Origin: Micromonospora echinospora
GTDB taxonomy: Bacteria > Actinomycetota > Actinomycetes > Mycobacteriales > Micromonosporaceae
NCBI RefSeq assembly: GCF_900091495.1
Contig: NZ_LT607413.1
Location: 5,471,001-5,535,000 of the forward strand
Reading direction: 5' to 3'
DNA: 64,000 nucleotides
The position numbers and the translations under genes were made by a program. This document shows, piece after piece, positions 46,621-61,100 of the stretch (the first letter of the stretch is position 1; each line of letters opens with the position of its first letter). The notes under the pieces were generated by a model. That model saw only the letters and a list, made by a program, of their open reading frames with translations, did not search any database and was not told the DNA's origin.

Positions 46621-49600
46621 ATGGACACCGAAGAGAAGCTCCGGGAGTATCTGAAGCGGGTCACCACCGACCTGAGGCGGACCCGGCAACGGCTCCGTGA
46701 CGTCGAGGACGAGGCCCGGCAGCCGATCGCCATCGTCGGGATGGCGTGCCGGTTCCCCGGCGGCGTCACCACGCCCGAGGCGCTGTGGGATCTCGTCGCC
46801 GCGTCCGGCGACGCTGTCGGCGGCTTCCCCACCGACCGGGGCTGGGATCTCGACGCCCTCTACGACCCGACCGGGGAGCGTCCGGGTACGTCCTCCGTCC
46901 GGGAGGGTGGCTTCGTCCACGACGCGGGGCACTTCGACCCCCGGTTCTTCGGGATCAGCCCCCGTGAGGCCCTGGCCATGGACCCGCAGCAGCGACTGCT
47001 GCTGGAGGTCTCCTGGGAGGCCTTCGAGTCCGCCGGGATCGACCCGACCGCGCACCGGGGCGACCGGGTCGGCGTTTTCGCCGGCCTCACCCACGGCGAC
47101 TACGCGGCCGGCGCCACCGACGTGCCCGACGGGGTCGTCGACTACCTCGGCCTCGGCAACGCCGGCAGCATCAGCTCCGGCCGGGTGGCCTACACCTTCG
47201 GTTTCGAGGGCCCGGCGGTCACCGTCGACACCGCGTGTTCGTCGTCGTTGGTGGCCCTGCACCTGGCCGTGCAGTCGTTGCGCTCGGGCGAGTCCGATCT
47301 GGCGCTGGCCGGCGGCGTCACCGTCATACCGACCCCGGCGATCTTCGTCGACTTCACCCGGCAGAACAACCTCTCTCCGTCCGCGCGGTGCCGGGCCTTC
47401 GCCGACGCCGCCGACGGCACCTCCCTCGCCGAGGGCATCGGCATTCTCCTCGTGGAGCGGCTCTCCGACGCCCAGCGGCTCGGTCACCGCGTGCTCGCCG
47501 TGGTGCGGGGTACGGCGGTGAACCAGGATGGTGCGTCGAACGGGTTGACCGCGCCGAATGGTCCGTCGCAGCAGCGGGTGATCCGCCAGGCGTTGACGAG
47601 TGCTCGTCTCACCCCTGCCGACGTGGACGTGGTGGAGGCGCACGGTACGGGTACGACGCTGGGTGATCCGATCGAGGCGCAGGCTCTGCTCGCCACCTAC
47701 GGCCAGGACCGGAACGAGCCGCTGTTGCTCGGGTCGGTGAAGTCGAACATCGGGCACACGCAGTCCGCTGCCGGTGTGGCGGGTGTGATCAAGATGGTGC
47801 TGGCGATGCGGCACGGCATCGTCCCGGCGACGCTGCACGTGGATGCGCCGTCGTCGAAGGTGGACTGGTCGGCGGGTGCGGTGGAGTTGGTGACCGAGGC
47901 GCGTGCGTGGCCGGTGGTGGGTCGGCCGCGTCGGGCGGCGGTGTCGTCGTTCGGGATCTCCGGCACCAACGCCCACGTGATCGTGGAGCAGCCCGAGGCG
48001 GAGGCCGAGGCGTCACAGGCGGCGGCTGGGATCGATCTTCCGGTGGTGCCGTGGCTGGTGTCGGCGCGGTCGGTGGAGGCCCTGGCGGGGCAGGCCGGTC
48101 GGCTGGCCGGGTTCGTGCGGAACCATGCTGCTCTTTCGCCGGTGGACGTGGGTTGGTCCCTGGGCGCGACGCGGGCGGCGTTGGAACACCGGGCGGTCGT
48201 GCTGGGCACGTCCCGTGACGAGCTGTTCGCCGGGCTGGACTCGCTCGCCGACGGTGCCGCCGAGCGGCCCGGCGCGCTGCTGCTGGGGCAGGCGACTCCT
48301 GGTCGTCGGGCGTTGGTGTTCACGGGTCAGGGTGCGCAGCGGCCCGGTATGGGTCGGGAGTTGTACGGGGCGTTTCCGGTGTTCGCGGATGCGTTCGATC
48401 GGGTGTGTGCCCTGTTCGATGGTCGGTTGGACCGTCCGTTGCGGGAGGTGGTGTTCGCCGATCCGGGCTCTGACCTCGCGGGTTTGTTGGATCAGACTGC
48501 GTACACCCAGGCGGGTCTGTTCGCGGTGGAGGTGGCGCTGTTCGAGCTGCTCACGTCGTGGGGTGTGACGGCGGACTATGTGGCGGGTCATTCGATCGGT
48601 GAGGTGACGGCGGCGTACGTGTCGGGGGTGTTGTCGCTGGAGGACGCGTGTGTCCTGGTGGCGGCGCGGGGTTCGTTGATGCAGGCGTTGCCGTCCGGTG
48701 GTGGCATGTTGGCGGTCGGTGCCCCGGAGGCTGAGGTCCGGGAGTTGGCCGGCGAGGGTGTCGACGTGGCGGCGGTGAACGGCCCGGAGTCGGTGGTGCT
48801 GTCGGGTGCGGTGGCGGATCTGGATCGGGTGGCGGAGCGTTGCGTCGAGCGGGACTGGCGTGCCAAGCGGTTGTCGGTGAGCCATGCGTTCCACTCACGG
48901 CTGATGGAGCCGATGCTGGACGGGTTCCGGGCGGTTCTCACCGGGTTGACGTGGTCCGCGCCCCGGATTCCGATCGTGTCGAACCTGACGGGGCGGGTCG
49001 CGGATCCGGGGGAGATCGCAAGCCCGGACTATTGGGTGCGGCACGTGCGTGAGGCGGTGCGGTTCGGTGACGCGGTGGCCACCCTGCACGGTCTGGGTGT
49101 GGCCACGGTCCTGGAGGTCGGGCCGGACGCGGTCCTCACGGCAATGGCGGCCGACACCCCGACCGACCGGGCGGTGCACCTGGTTCCGGTGTTGCGGCGG
49201 GACCAGTCGGAGGCGATTGCGCTGGTCACGGCTCTGGCTCGGTTGCACGTGACGGGTACTGCGGTGGACTGGACGGGTTGGTTCACCCAAGCCGGTCAGC
49301 AGCCCCGCACCGTCGACCTGCCCACCTACGCCTTCCAGAAGGAGCGGTACTGGCTCAACGCCGGAACGTCCGGCACCGACGCCTCCGGACTCGGCGTACG
49401 CGGCACGGAACACGGCCTGCTCGCCGCCGAACTGGTCACCGCGGCCGACGACGTCCGCATCCACGGCGGCCGGCTCTCCGTGCAGACCCAGCCCTGGCTC
49501 GCCGACCACGTGGTGTTGGGCTCGGTGGTCGTACCGGGCTCGGCACTGGTGGAGATGGCGCTGCACGCCGGAACACAGGCCGCCTGCGACACGCTGGAGG

Positions 49601-52143
49601 AACTGACCCTCGCCGCCCCGATCGTCCTGCCCGAGCAGGGCGCCCGCACGGTGCAGCTCCACCTCGCCACTCCCGACGAGCACGGTCGCCGTCGGGTCAC
49701 CATCCACTCCCGCCCGGCGGACGACCCGCGCGGCGACTGGACCCGCCACGCCGAGGGTGTCCTCGCCCCCGGCGGCCCCGACACCCCGGAACCGCTCACC
49801 GAGTGGCCACCGGTCGGCGCGGCCGTCGTGCCGGTCGAGCCGATCTACGAGCAGTTGCACCGCCTCGGCGTGGACCACGGTCCCACCTTCCGTGGGCTGC
49901 ACGCCGCGTGGCGTACCGACGATGCGGTCTTCGCGGAGGTCGCCCTGCCCGACGGTGCCGCCACCGGCGGGTTCGCCCTCCACCCGGCGCTGCTCGACGC
50001 GGCGTTGCACGTCGTCGGTCTCACCGACGACGCCGACGCCGACGCGTCCGGGGCCCGCCTGCCGTTCGCCTGGTCCGACGTCGCGCTCAGCGCCGTCGGC
50101 GCGACCCACCTGCGGGTACGCGTCACCCGCGCCGGTTCGGCGGTGTCGTTGACCCTCGCCGACGGCACCGGTGCGCCCGTCGCCCGGATCGGGTCGCTGC
50201 TCTCCCGGCCCGTCGGCGCCGGCCAGCTCGACAACGCCGGAACGACCGAGCTGCCCCTCTTCGACCTGCGCTGGTCCGCGCTTCCGCTGCCGTCCCGGTC
50301 GGCGACGGGGATCGTGGCGCTCGACGGTGCCGGACCCGCCGCCGTGTCCCTGCCCGGCGGACTCGCCGCGCTCGCCGACGCCGTCGACGCCGGCCGGCAC
50401 GACCCCCGGCTGGTGCTGCTCCCCGTCGGGGACACCCACCCGGGCGACCCCCTCGGCGCGACCCACACCCGGCTCGCCGGGATTCTTGCCGCCGTCAGGG
50501 AATGGCTGACCGACGAGCGGTTCGCCGACCGGCGGCTCGTCGTGCTCACCCGGGGCGCGGTCCCGGCCGGTCCCGCCGCTGCGGTGACCGACCTGGCCGG
50601 TGCCGCCGTCTGGGGCCTGGTGCGCACGGCGCAGCTGGAACACCCCGGCCGGTTCGTGCTGGCCGACCTCGACGACGGAGTGGACGCCGACCTGCTCGGC
50701 CGCGCTCTGGCCAGCGACGAACCCCAACTCGCCGTCCGCGACGGTCAGTTGCTCGTACCCCGGCTCGCCCCGGCCGACGCCGACCCGACCGGCACCACCG
50801 ACCTGCTGCCCGACGGCACGGTCCTCGTCACCGGTGCCACCGGAACCCTCGGCGGCATCATCGCCCGTCACCTGGTCACCGCACACAAGGTCCGGCACCT
50901 GCTCCTCGTCGGCCGGCGCGGCCACGACGCCCCCGGCGCGACCGACCTCCTCGCCGACCTCGCCCACCTCGGCGCGCAGGCCCGCCTCGTCGCCGCCGAC
51001 GTGGCCGACCGGGAGGCGGTCGCCGCGCTGCTCGCCAGCGTCCCCGCCGAACACCCGCTCACCGGGGTGGTGCACGCGGCCGGGGTCCTCGACGACGCGG
51101 TGGTCACCGCGTTGACCCCGGAACGGACCGCCGCCGTGCTCGGCCCCAAGGCCGACGCCGCCTGGCACCTGCACGACCTCACCCGGCACCTGGACCTGCC
51201 GATGTTCGTGCTCTTTTCCTCGATCGCCGGCCCGCTCGGCGGCCCCGGCCAGGGCAACTACGCGGCGGCCAACGCTTTCCTCGACGGGCTGGCCCACCAC
51301 CGGCACGCCGCCGGGCTCGCCGCCACCTCCCTGGCCTGGGGCATGTGGGAGGAAGACAGCGGGATGACCCGTGACCTGGGCACCGGCGGCCGGGAACGGA
51401 TGGCCCGCCAGGGCATCGTCCCACTCGGCACCGAGCAGGCACTCGCGCTCTTCGACGCCAGCCGGCACAGCCGTCAGCCGCTGCTGGTGCCCGTCCGCCT
51501 CGACCTCGCCGGGCTGCGTACCCTCACCTCCGTCGACCACCTTCCGGCGCCGCTGCGCGGGCTGGCCGGTGTCCGTGTGCGGCGCAGCGCCGCCGGGTCC
51601 GCGCCGGCCGGCGGGTTCCGCGACCGGCTCGCCGTGGCCTCCGACGAGGACCGCCGCCGGTTGGTGGAGGAACTGGTCACCGGCCAGGTGGCCGAGGTGC
51701 TCGGGTACGCCTCGTCGGCCGCTGTCGGCACCGGACAGTCGTTCACCGAACTCGGCTTCGACTCGCTGACCGCCGTGGAACTGCGCAACCGGCTCACCAC
51801 CCTGACCGGCGTGTCGCTTCCGGCCACCCTGGTCTTCGATCACCCCACCCCGGAGGCGCTGACCGGGCACCTGATGGCGCAGCTCGGCCCCGGTCCGTCC
51901 GCGCCGACCCTCCTCGACGAGCTGGACCGGCTGGAGGCGGCGTTCGCCACGACCCCGGCGGAGACGCTGGCCGAGCTGACCGCCGACGAGGAGACCCGTA
52001 CGGCGGTCACCGCGCGCCTCCGGGCGCTGCTCACCCGCTGGGAGGGCGAGACCGGAGACACCGGCTCCGTCGCCCCGTCCCTCGACGACGCCAGCGACGA
52101 CGAACTCTTCGACTTCATCGACAGCAGGTTCGGTCGTTCCTGA
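46621..52143 (+). CDS. Single-module PKS (module 3): KS-AT-DH-KR-ACP
   Basis: A 1840-residue one-module PKS. An N-terminal coiled-coil docking segment ([20 protein letters not shown]) is followed by KS (Cys206 in TACSSS, then HGTGT and GHTQ), AT (Ser658 in GHSIG; HAFHS, malonyl), DH (His963 in [14 protein letters not shown]; Asp in HPALLDAAL), KR (1400-1630; LDD, B-type; SSIAG and YAAAN) and ACP (Ser1715, LGFDS). A C-terminal docking helix region ends the protein. It would add one malonate and leave a double bond, most likely E given the B-type KR. I chose the ATG at 46621 because the docking helix begins there; the frame is open upstream. It is 47 bp before the next PKS gene and divergent from the type II thioesterase gene. 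Confidence 0.94.
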   Translation: MDTEEKLREYLKRVTTDLRRTRQRLRDVEDEARQPIAIVGMACRFPGGVTTPEALWDLVAASGDAVGGFPTDRGWDLDALYDPTGERPGTSSVREGGFVHDAGHFDPRFFGISPREALAMDPQQRLLLEVSWEAFESAGIDPTAHRGDRVGVFAGLTHGDYAAGATDVPDGVVDYLGLGNAGSISSGRVAYTFGFEGPAVTVDTACSSSLVALHLAVQSLRSGESDLALAGGVTVIPTPAIFVDFTRQNNLSPSARCRAFADAADGTSLAEGIGILLVERLSDAQRLGHRVLAVVRGTAVNQDGASNGLTAPNGPSQQRVIRQALTSARLTPADVDVVEAHGTGTTLGDPIEAQALLATYGQDRNEPLLLGSVKSNIGHTQSAAGVAGVIKMVLAMRHGIVPATLHVDAPSSKVDWSAGAVELVTEARAWPVVGRPRRAAVSSFGISGTNAHVIVEQPEAEAEASQAAAGIDLPVVPWLVSARSVEALAGQAGRLAGFVRNHAALSPVDVGWSLGATRAALEHRAVVLGTSRDELFAGLDSLADGAAERPGALLLGQATPGRRALVFTGQGAQRPGMGRELYGAFPVFADAFDRVCALFDGRLDRPLREVVFADPGSDLAGLLDQTAYTQAGLFAVEVALFELLTSWGVTADYVAGHSIGEVTAAYVSGVLSLEDACVLVAARGSLMQALPSGGGMLAVGAPEAEVRELAGEGVDVAAVNGPESVVLSGAVADLDRVAERCVERDWRAKRLSVSHAFHSRLMEPMLDGFRAVLTGLTWSAPRIPIVSNLTGRVADPGEIASPDYWVRHVREAVRFGDAVATLHGLGVATVLEVGPDAVLTAMAADTPTDRAVHLVPVLRRDQSEAIALVTALARLHVTGTAVDWTGWFTQAGQQPRTVDLPTYAFQKERYWLNAGTSGTDASGLGVRGTEHGLLAAELVTAADDVRIHGGRLSVQTQPWLADHVVLGSVVVPGSALVEMALHAGTQAACDTLEELTLAAPIVLPEQGARTVQLHLATPDEHGRRRVTIHSRPADDPRGDWTRHAEGVLAPGGPDTPEPLTEWPPVGAAVVPVEPIYEQLHRLGVDHGPTFRGLHAAWRTDDAVFAEVALPDGAATGGFALHPALLDAALHVVGLTDDADADASGARLPFAWSDVALSAVGATHLRVRVTRAGSAVSLTLADGTGAPVARIGSLLSRPVGAGQLDNAGTTELPLFDLRWSALPLPSRSATGIVALDGAGPAAVSLPGGLAALADAVDAGRHDPRLVLLPVGDTHPGDPLGATHTRLAGILAAVREWLTDERFADRRLVVLTRGAVPAGPAAAVTDLAGAAVWGLVRTAQLEHPGRFVLADLDDGVDADLLGRALASDEPQLAVRDGQLLVPRLAPADADPTGTTDLLPDGTVLVTGATGTLGGIIARHLVTAHKVRHLLLVGRRGHDAPGATDLLADLAHLGAQARLVAADVADREAVAALLASVPAEHPLTGVVHAAGVLDDAVVTALTPERTAAVLGPKADAAWHLHDLTRHLDLPMFVLFSSIAGPLGGPGQGNYAAANAFLDGLAHHRHAAGLAATSLAWGMWEEDSGMTRDLGTGGRERMARQGIVPLGTEQALALFDASRHSRQPLLVPVRLDLAGLRTLTSVDHLPAPLRGLAGVRVRRSAAGSAPAGGFRDRLAVASDEDRRRLVEELVTGQVAEVLGYASSAAVGTGQSFTELGFDSLTAVELRNRLTTLTGVSLPATLVFDHPTPEALTGHLMAQLGPGPSAPTLLDELDRLEAAFATTPAETLAELTADEETRTAVTARLRALLTRWEGETGDTGSVAPSLDDASDDELFDFIDSRFGRS

Positions 52144-52190
52144 CCGTCGAACCGCCCCGCTTGCCGACCAACGCGACAGGTGAATCCCCG

Positions 52191-55100
52191 ATGGCCAACG
52201 AAGCCAAGCTCCGTGAGTACCTCAAGCGCGTCACCGCCGATCTCCACGAGACCAGCGAACGCCTGAAGGCCGTCGACGCCAGGAACCACGAGCCCATCGC
52301 GATCGTCGGGATGAGCTGCCGCTACCCGGGCGGGGTCCGGTCGCCCGAGCAGCTGTGGGACCTGGTCGCCACCGCCACCGACGGCGTCACCGGCTTCCCC
52401 GTCGACCGGGGTTGGGACACCGAGCGGGCGTACGATCCGACCGGGGAACGGCGGGGCAGCACGTACGCCCGGGAGGGCGGGTTCCTGCACGACGCCGGGG
52501 ACTTCGACCCGGAGCTGTTCAAGATCTCCCCGTACGAGGCGCTCGCCATGGACCCGCAGCAGCGGCTCATGCTGGAGGCCTCCTGGGAGGCGATCGAGGA
52601 CGCCCGGATCGACCCGCTCTCCCTGCGCGGCAGCCGCGTTGGCGTCTTCGCCGGCATGATGTACCACAACTACGCCGCCGGGCTCGACGAGGTCCCGGAG
52701 ACGCTGGACGGCTTCATCGGCGGTGGCACCGCCAGCAGCGTGCTCTCCGGCCGGGTGGCCTACACCTTCGGGTTCGAGGGGCCGGCGCTCACCGTCGACA
52801 CCGCCTGCTCGTCCTCGCTGGTGGCGTTGCACCTGGCGGTGCAGTCCCTGCGGTCCGGTGAGTGCACCCTCGCACTGGCCGGCGGTGTCACCGTGATGAC
52901 CACGCTGGAGACGTTCGTCGACTTCAGCCGGCAGCGCGGACTCGCCCCGGACGGGCGGTGCAAGTCCTTCGCCGACGGCGCCGACGGGACCGGCTGGTCC
53001 GAGGGGGTCGGGATGCTCCTCGTGGAGCGGCTCTCCGACGCCCGCCGCAACGGCCACCGCGTGCTTGCCGTGGTGCGGGGTACGGCGGTGAACCAGGATG
53101 GTGCGTCGAACGGGTTGACCGCGCCGAATGGTCCGTCGCAGCAGCGGGTGATCCGCCAGGCGTTGACGAGTGCTCGTCTCACCCCTGCCGACGTGGACGT
53201 GGTGGAGGCGCACGGTACCGGTACGACCCTGGGAGATCCGATCGAGGCGCAGGCTTTGCTGGCCACGTACGGACAGGGCCGCGAGGGGCACGAGCCGCTG
53301 CTGTTGGGGTCGGTCAAGTCGAACCTCGGGCACACCCAGGCCGCTGCCGGTGTGGCGGGTGTGATCAAGATGGTGCTGGCGATGCGGCACGGCATCGTCC
53401 CGCCCACCCTGCACGTGGATGCGCCGTCGTCGAAGGTGGACTGGTCGGCGGGTGCGGTGGAGTTGGCGACCGAGGCTCGTGCGTGGCCGGTGGTGGATCG
53501 GCCGCGTCGGGCGGCGGTGTCGTCGTTCGGTATCTCCGGCACCAACGCGCACGTGATCGTGGAGCAGGCCGAGGCGGAGGCCGACCCGGCGCAGACGTCG
53601 ACCGGTGTGGATCTTCCGGTGGTGCCGTGGTTGGTGTCGGCGCGGTCGGCGGAGGCCCTGGCCGGGCAGGCGGGCCGGCTGACGGAATTCGTCCGGGAGC
53701 AGGCCGGGTTGTCGCCGGTCGAGGTGGGCTGGTCCCTGGTCACGACGCGGGCGGCGTTGGAGCACCGGGCGGTGGTGCTCGGCGCGTCCGATGGGGACCT
53801 GGTTGCCGGGTTGGCTGCCCTGGCCGAGGGCTCTTCTGTGCCTGGGCTGGTGTCCGGTGAGGTGGTGTCGGGTCGTCGGGCGTTGGTGTTCCCGGGTCAG
53901 GGTGCGCAGCGGCCGGGGATGGGTCGGGAGTTGTACGGGGCGTTTCCGGTGTTCGCGGATGCGTTCGATCGGGTGTGTGCCCTGTTCGTGGACCGGCTCG
54001 CACACCCGTTGCGGGAGGTGGTGTTCGCCGAGTCGGGCTCCGAGTTGGCGGGTCTGCTGGATCAGACGGTGTTTACGCAGGCGGGTCTGTTCGCTGTTGA
54101 GGTGGCGCTGGTCGAGTTGCTGTCGTCGTGGGGTGTGACGGCGGACTTCGTGGCGGGTCATTCGATCGGTGAGGTGACGGCGGCGTACGTGTCGGGGGTG
54201 TTGTCGCTGGAGGACGCGTGTGTCCTGGTGGCGGCGCGGGGTTCGCTGATGCAGGCGCTTCCCTCCGGTGGTGGCATGTTGGCGGTCGGTGCCCCGGAGG
54301 CCGAGGTCCGTGAGGCGGCCGGTGACGGTGTCGACGTGGCGGCGGTGAACGGCCCGGCGTCCGTCGTGCTGTCCGGCCCGGTGGCCGACCTCGACCGGGT
54401 GGCGCAGGAGTGTGCCGCCCGGGGTTGGCGGGCGAAGCGCCTCTCGGTGAGTCACGCGTTCCACTCACGGCTGATGGAGCCGATGCTGGACGGGTTCCGG
54501 GCGGTTCTCACCGGGTTGACGTGGTCCGCGCCCCGGATTCCGATCGTGTCGAACCTGACCGGAAAGGTCGCGGATCCGGGGGAGATCGCAAGCCCGGACT
54601 ATTGGGTGCGGCATGTGCGTGAGGCGGTCCGGTTCGGCGACGGCATCGCGACGTTGCACGGTCTGGGGGTGGCCACGGTCCTGGAGGTCGGGCCGGATGC
54701 GGTCCTGACGGCGATGGCGGCCGACACCCCGACCGACCGGACGGTGCACCTGATCCCGGCGCTGCGGCGGGACCAGTCGGAGACGACTGCGCTGGTCGGG
54801 GCCCTGGCCCGGTTGCACGTGACGGGTACTGCGGTGGACTGGACGGGCTGGTTCACCCAGGGCGGGCAGCAGCCGCGCACCGTCGACCTGCCCACCTACG
54901 CCTTCCACCACCGGCGCTACTGGCTCAACGCGAAGGCCCGGCCCCGTGACACCGACGGTGGTGTCGACGCCCCGAGCGACGAGGCGTTCTGGCAGGTCAT
55001 CGAGAACCAGGACGTCGAAACGCTCGCCGCCACTCTCGCCGTCGACCCGGAGGCCCCGCTCGGTGCCGTACTCCCCGCCCTCTCGGCGTGGCGACGCCGC

Positions 55101-58100
55101 CAGGAGACCGAGGCGACCCTCGATTCCTGGCAGTACCGGGTCAGCTGGCAACCGCTCCCCGACAGCACCCGCCAGGAGGTCGGCGGTCTTCTCCTGCTCG
55201 TGCCCGCCGACTCAGACGGAACCGCCGGGGAATGGGCGACGGCGCTCACCGCGTCCGGCGTACGGGTGCTGCCGGTGGCCGCCGGAACCGACCGGGAGCG
55301 CCTCGCCCGGGAACTGACCGAGGCGTACGCCGAAGGGCAGCCCGGTACCGTCCTCTCGCTGCTCGGCCTCGCGTCCGGAACGCACCCCGACTCGGCCTCC
55401 GTGCCGGCCGGTCTCGCCACCACGGTCACCCTCGCCCAGGCCCTCGGGGACGCCGGGGTCGCCGCCCGCCTCTGGATCGCCACCCGGGGCGCGGTCGCCG
55501 TCGACCCCCGCGACGATCTCGTCGACCCCGACCAGGCGGCGCTCTGGGGCTTCGGCGGCGTGCTGCGCGCCGAGCACCCGCACCGCTGGGGTGGCCTCGT
55601 CGACCTGCCCGAGACGGCGGACGCGCGTGGCGTACGGCTGCTGCGCCGGCTGCTCGACGGTGAGCGCGTCGAGGAGCAGCTCGCCCTCCGCGCCACCGGC
55701 GCGTACGCCCGACGACTGGTCCACGCCGGCCCGCCGGGCGAGCCCAAGCGCCGTTGGACCCCGCGCGGCACGGCGCTCGTCACCGGCGGTACGGGTGCGC
55801 TGGGCGGGCACGTCGCCCGTGCCCTCGCGGCGGCCGGCGTCGACCACCTCCTGCTCGTCAGTCGGCGTGGCCCGGAAGCCCCCGGTGCCGCGTCCCTGGC
55901 TGAGGAGCTGACCGCGCTGGGCGCCAGGGTCACCGTCGCGGCCTGCGACGTGGCCGACCGGGACGCGCTGCGTGACCTGCTCTCCACCGTTCCCGCCGAT
56001 CTGCCGCTCACCACCGTCGTCCACACCGCGGCGGTGCTCGACGACACCCTGGTCGACGCCCTCACCGTCACGCAGATGGCGACCGCCCTGCGCGCCAAGG
56101 TCGACGCCGCCCGTAACCTCGACGAGCTGACCCGTGAGCATGAGCTGTCGGCGTTCGTCCTGTTCTCCTCGCTGGCCGGCACGTTGGGCGGCCCCGGGCA
56201 GGCCAACTACGCCCCCGGCAACGCCTGGCTCGACGCCCTCGCCCGACGCCGCCGCGCCGAGGGACTGCCCGCCACCTCCGTCGGCTGGGGCCTCTGGGCC
56301 GACGGCGGGGTCAGCGCCGGTGACTTCGAACGCCGGATGGTCCGCAACGGCATCGCGGCGATGGACCCCGCTCTGGCCGTCCGCACGCTCACCCGGGCCC
56401 TCGACCACGACGAGACCCACCTGGTGATCGCGGACGTCGACTGGAACCGGGTGGCGGCGGGCGCCGTCGGAGGTCGACTTGATCCGCTGACCCGGGACCT
56501 GCTGACCACACCGCAGGTCACCGATGCCGCCACCGCCGACCGGGCCGCCGGTGGCAGCGCCCTGCGGCACCGCCTCGCCGGGCTCTCCGAAACCGAACAA
56601 CTCGACGCCCTGCGTGACCTGGTGCGTGCCGAGGTGGCGGCCGTGCTCGGTCACGGCAGTGCCGACCAGGTGCCGGCCGGACGCGCGTTCCGGGATCTCG
56701 GCTTCACCTCCCTCACCGCCGTCGAGCTGCGTAACCGGCTCGACGTCGCGACCGGCCTCACCCTGCCCGCCACCCTCGCCTTCGACCACCCCAACCCCAC
56801 CGCCCTCGCGGCCCACGTCCGTACCGAACTGCTCGGCGGGCAGGACCGGCCCGAGACGGCCCACCCGGCGGTACGCCCCGTCGACGACGACCCGATCGTC
56901 ATCGTCGGCCTGGGCTGCCGGTTCCCCGCCGGTGCCGCATCCCCGGAGGAGTTCTGGCGGCTGCTCGCCGACGGGGTCGACACGATGTCCGACTTCCCCA
57001 CGAACCGGCACTGGGATCTGGCCACGCTGTACGGGGAGTCGTACGTGTCGCAGGGTGCGTTCCTGGACGACGCGGGCGCGTTCGACGCGGACTTCTTCGG
57101 CATCTCGCCCCGTGAGGCCCTGGCCATGGACCCGCAGCAGCGGCTGCTGCTGGAGGTCTCCTGGGCGGCGATCGAGGACGCCCGGATCGATCCGCTCTCC
57201 CTGCGGGGCAGCCGGGTCGGCGTCTTCGCCGGCACGAACGGGCAGGACTTCGACAACCTCATCCGGTACGGCGGCGAAGACCTCGCCGGGTACGGCGCAA
57301 CCGGCGCGTCCGCCAGCGTGCTGTCGGGGCGGGTGGCGTACTCGTTCGGGTTCGAGGGGCCGGCGGTCACCGTGGACACGGCGTGTTCGTCGTCGTTGGT
57401 GGCGTTGCACCTGGCCGTGCAGTCGTTGCGGTCGGGGGAGTGCGACCTGGCCCTCGCCGGTGGCGTGACCGTGATGTCCACCCCCGGTGCCTTCGTGGAG
57501 TTCTCCCGGCAGCGGGGGCTCTCCGCCGACGGACGGTGCCGGTCGTTCGCGGACTCGGCGGACGGCACGGGCTGGGGCGAGGGTGTGGGTGTGCTCCTCG
57601 TGGAGCGGCTCTCCGACGCCCGCCGCAACGGCCACCGCGTGCTTGCCATGGTGCGGGGTACGGCGGTGAACCAGGATGGTGCGTCGAACGGGTTGACCGC
57701 GCCGAATGGTCCGTCGCAGCAGCGGGTGATCCGGCAGGCTCTGGCGAATGCCCGGTTGTCGACCGCCGACGTGGATGTGGTGGAGGCGCACGGTACGGGT
57801 ACGACGTTGGGTGATCCGATCGAGGCGCAGGCGTTGTTGGCGACGTACGGTCAGGGTCGGCCGGAGGGTCGTCCGTTGCTGCTCGGTTCGGTGAAGTCGA
57901 ACGTTGGTCATACGCAGGCGGCGGCTGGTGTGGCGGGCATCATCAAGTCGGTGTTGGCGATGCGGCATGGTGTGGTGCCGGCGTCTCTGCATGTGGATGT
58001 GCCGTCGTCGAGGGTGGACTGGTCGGCGGGTGCGGTGGAGTTGGTGACCGAGGCTCGTGCGTGGCCGGTGGTGGGTCGGCCGCGTCGGGCGGCGGTGTCG

Positions 58101-61100
58101 TCGTTCGGGATCTCCGGCACCAACGCCCACGTCATCCTCGAACAGCCGGAAACCGAACCGGTGTCGGAGCCGGCCGTGACGTCGGCAGAGGCCGGACCAG
58201 TAACTGGCGAGCTTCCGGTGGTGCCGTGGTTGGTGTCGGCGCGCTCGGCGGAGGCGCTGGCCGGGCAGGCGGGTCGGCTGGCCGGCTTCGCCCAGGACCA
58301 CCCGGGGCTGTCGCCGATCGATGTGGGCTGGTCGTCGGCGACGACGCGGGCGGCGTTGGAGCACCGGGCGGTGGTGCTGGGGGCCGACGGCGATGAGCTG
58401 GTGGCGGCGCTGACCGTCCTGGCCGAGGGCGGGTCGGCTCCCGGCGTGGTGACCGACGCGGTGGTGTCGGGCCGTCGGGCGCTGGTGTTCGCCGGTCAGG
58501 GTGCGCAGCGGCCCGGTATGGGGCGGGAGCTGCACGACCGGTTCCCGGTGTTCGCGGAGACGTTCGACCGGGTGTGTGCCCTGTTCGAGGGCCGGCTCGC
58601 CCACCCGTTGCGGGACGTGGTGTTCGCCGATCCGGGATCTGATCTTGCGGGTTTGTTGGATCAGACGGCGTACACCCAGGCGGGTCTGTTCGCGCTGGAG
58701 GTGGCGCTGTTCGAGCTGCTGACCTCGTGGGGTGTCACGGCTGACGTCGTGGCGGGTCATTCGATCGGTGAGGTGACCGCCGCGTACGTGTCCGGGGTGC
58801 TGTCACTGGAGGACGCCTGTGCGCTGGTGGCGGCGCGGGGTTCGCTGATGCAGGCGCTTCCCTCCGGTGGGGGGATGCTGGCGGTCGGTGCCACCGAGGC
58901 CGAGGTCCGGGCTGTCGCAGGTGACGGTGTCGACGTGGCGGCGGTGAACGGTCCGGCGTCGGTGGTGCTGTCCGGGCCGGCCGCCGACCTGGATTGGGTG
59001 GCGGAGCTGTGCGCCGGGCGGGGTTGGCGGGCCAAGCGGTTGCCGGTGAGCCACGCGTTCCACTCGCGGTGGATGGAACCCATGCTCGACGGGTTCCGTG
59101 CCGCCATCGTCGGCCTGGACTGGTCTGCGCCACGGGTGCCGATCGTGTCGAACCTGACCGGGGCGGTGGCGGATCCGTCCGAGATCGCAGGGCCGGAGTA
59201 CTGGGTACGGCACGTCCGGGAGGCGGTGCGGTTCGCCGACGGGGTGACCACGCTGTACGGGCTGGGTGTCAGCACGGTCCTGGAGGTGGGGCCGGATGCG
59301 ACGTTGACGGCGATGGCAGCCGACACCCCGACCGACCGGACGGTGCACCTGATCCCCGCGTTGCGGCGGGACCTGCCGGAGACGACCGCGCTGGTCACCG
59401 CTCTGGCCCGGCTGCACGTGACGGGCACCGCGGTGGACTGGACGGGCTGGTTCACCCAGAGCGGGCAGCGGCCCCGCACGATCGACCTGCCCACCTACGC
59501 CTTCCAGCGCACCTGGTACTGGCCGGACGTGACCGCCACCGGGGGCATGGCATCCCGGCGGGGCGGTGACGTCGACGAGCGGTTCTGGGCGGCGGTGGAG
59601 CAGGAGGACCTGGTCGGGCTGGGCGAGGAGTTCCGGCTCGACGCGGATGAGCCGTTGAGTGCGCTGCTGCCGAAGCTGGCCCGGTGGCGGCGGGAGGGGC
59701 AGCAGCGTTCCACCGCCGACTCCTGGCGTTACCGCGTCGAATGGCGGCCGGCGGCTTCCGTACCGAAGGCGGATCTGACCGGGACCTGGTTGGTGCTGGC
59801 GCCGTCGACGCAGGCCGACCACCCGGTGGCCGAGGGTCTTGCCGCGCACGGTGCCGAGGTCCGGACGATACGGCTCGACCCGGCGGCCCTGAGCCGCGAC
59901 GACGTGGCCGAGCGGCTACGCGCCGCCGTGGCCGACCCGGGCGACCTCGCGGGAGTGGTGTCGTTGCTGTCGCTCGCGGGTGCGGGTGTCGGTGAGGCGC
60001 TGTCGGTGGTTCAGGCGTTGGGCGACTGCGGGACAGGCGGCCGGGTGTGGTGGGTGACCCGGGGCGCGGTGTCGGTGGGCAAGGCCGACGAGCTCATGGA
60101 TCCGGCCGGAGCTGCCGTGTGGGGCCTCGGTCGGGTGGCGGCGTTGGAGGAGCCGCGCCGGTGGGGTGGCTTGGTGGATCTGCCGCAGGTGGTGGACGAG
60201 CGGGCGGTCCGCCGGTTCTGCGCGATGGTGGGGGCCGGTGCCGAGGATCAGGTCGCGGTGCGGTCGTCGGGGGTGTTCGCCCGGCGGTTGGTGCGGGCTT
60301 CGGGTGATCCGGCGCGTCGGTCCTTCCGGCTGTCGGGGACGGTGCTGGTCACCGGCGGTACGGGGGCGCTCGGTTCGCGGGTCGCCGAGTGGGCGGTCGG
60401 CGCGGGTGCCGGTCATGTGGTGCTGACCAGCCGTCGCGGTGAGCGGGCGTCCGGTGCGGTGGAGTTGGCGGAGCGGTTGCGGGCGTCGGGTGTGCGGGTG
60501 ACCGTGGCGGCGTGTGACGTGGCCGACCGGGCCCAGGTCGCGGCGCTGCTCGACGACTTGACCGAGCAGGGCGACTCCGTCCGCGCCGTCGTGCACACCG
60601 CCGGAGCCCCCCAGTTCACCCCCCTCCCTGAACTCAGCCAGGACGAACTGGCCGACGTGCTCCGGGCCAAGGTCGACGGTGCGGCCCACCTCGACGAGCT
60701 GCTGCCGGACGGGTTGGACGCGTTCGTGGTGTTCTCGTCCATCGCCGGGGTGTGGGGTTCGGCGGGGCAGGCCGGCTACGCGGCGGCAAACGCCTTCGTG
60801 GACGCGCTCGTCACGCGCCGCCGTGACCGGGGGGCCGTCGGCACCGCCGTGGCGTGGGGACCCTGGGCCGGTGGCGGCATGGCCGTGCAGGGCGAGGCGC
60901 AGGAGCAGTTGGCCCGGCGTGGTCTGCCGGCGATGGCTCCGGAGCTGGCGGTGACCGCGTTGCAGGGTGCCCTGGACCGGGACGACGTCTCGGTGGTGGT
61001 CGCCGACGTGGCGTGGGACCGGTTCGCCGCGTCCTTCACCGCGCTGCGTCCCAGCCCCCTGCTCGACGAGATCCCCGAGGCGCGACCCGCGCCGACCGAC

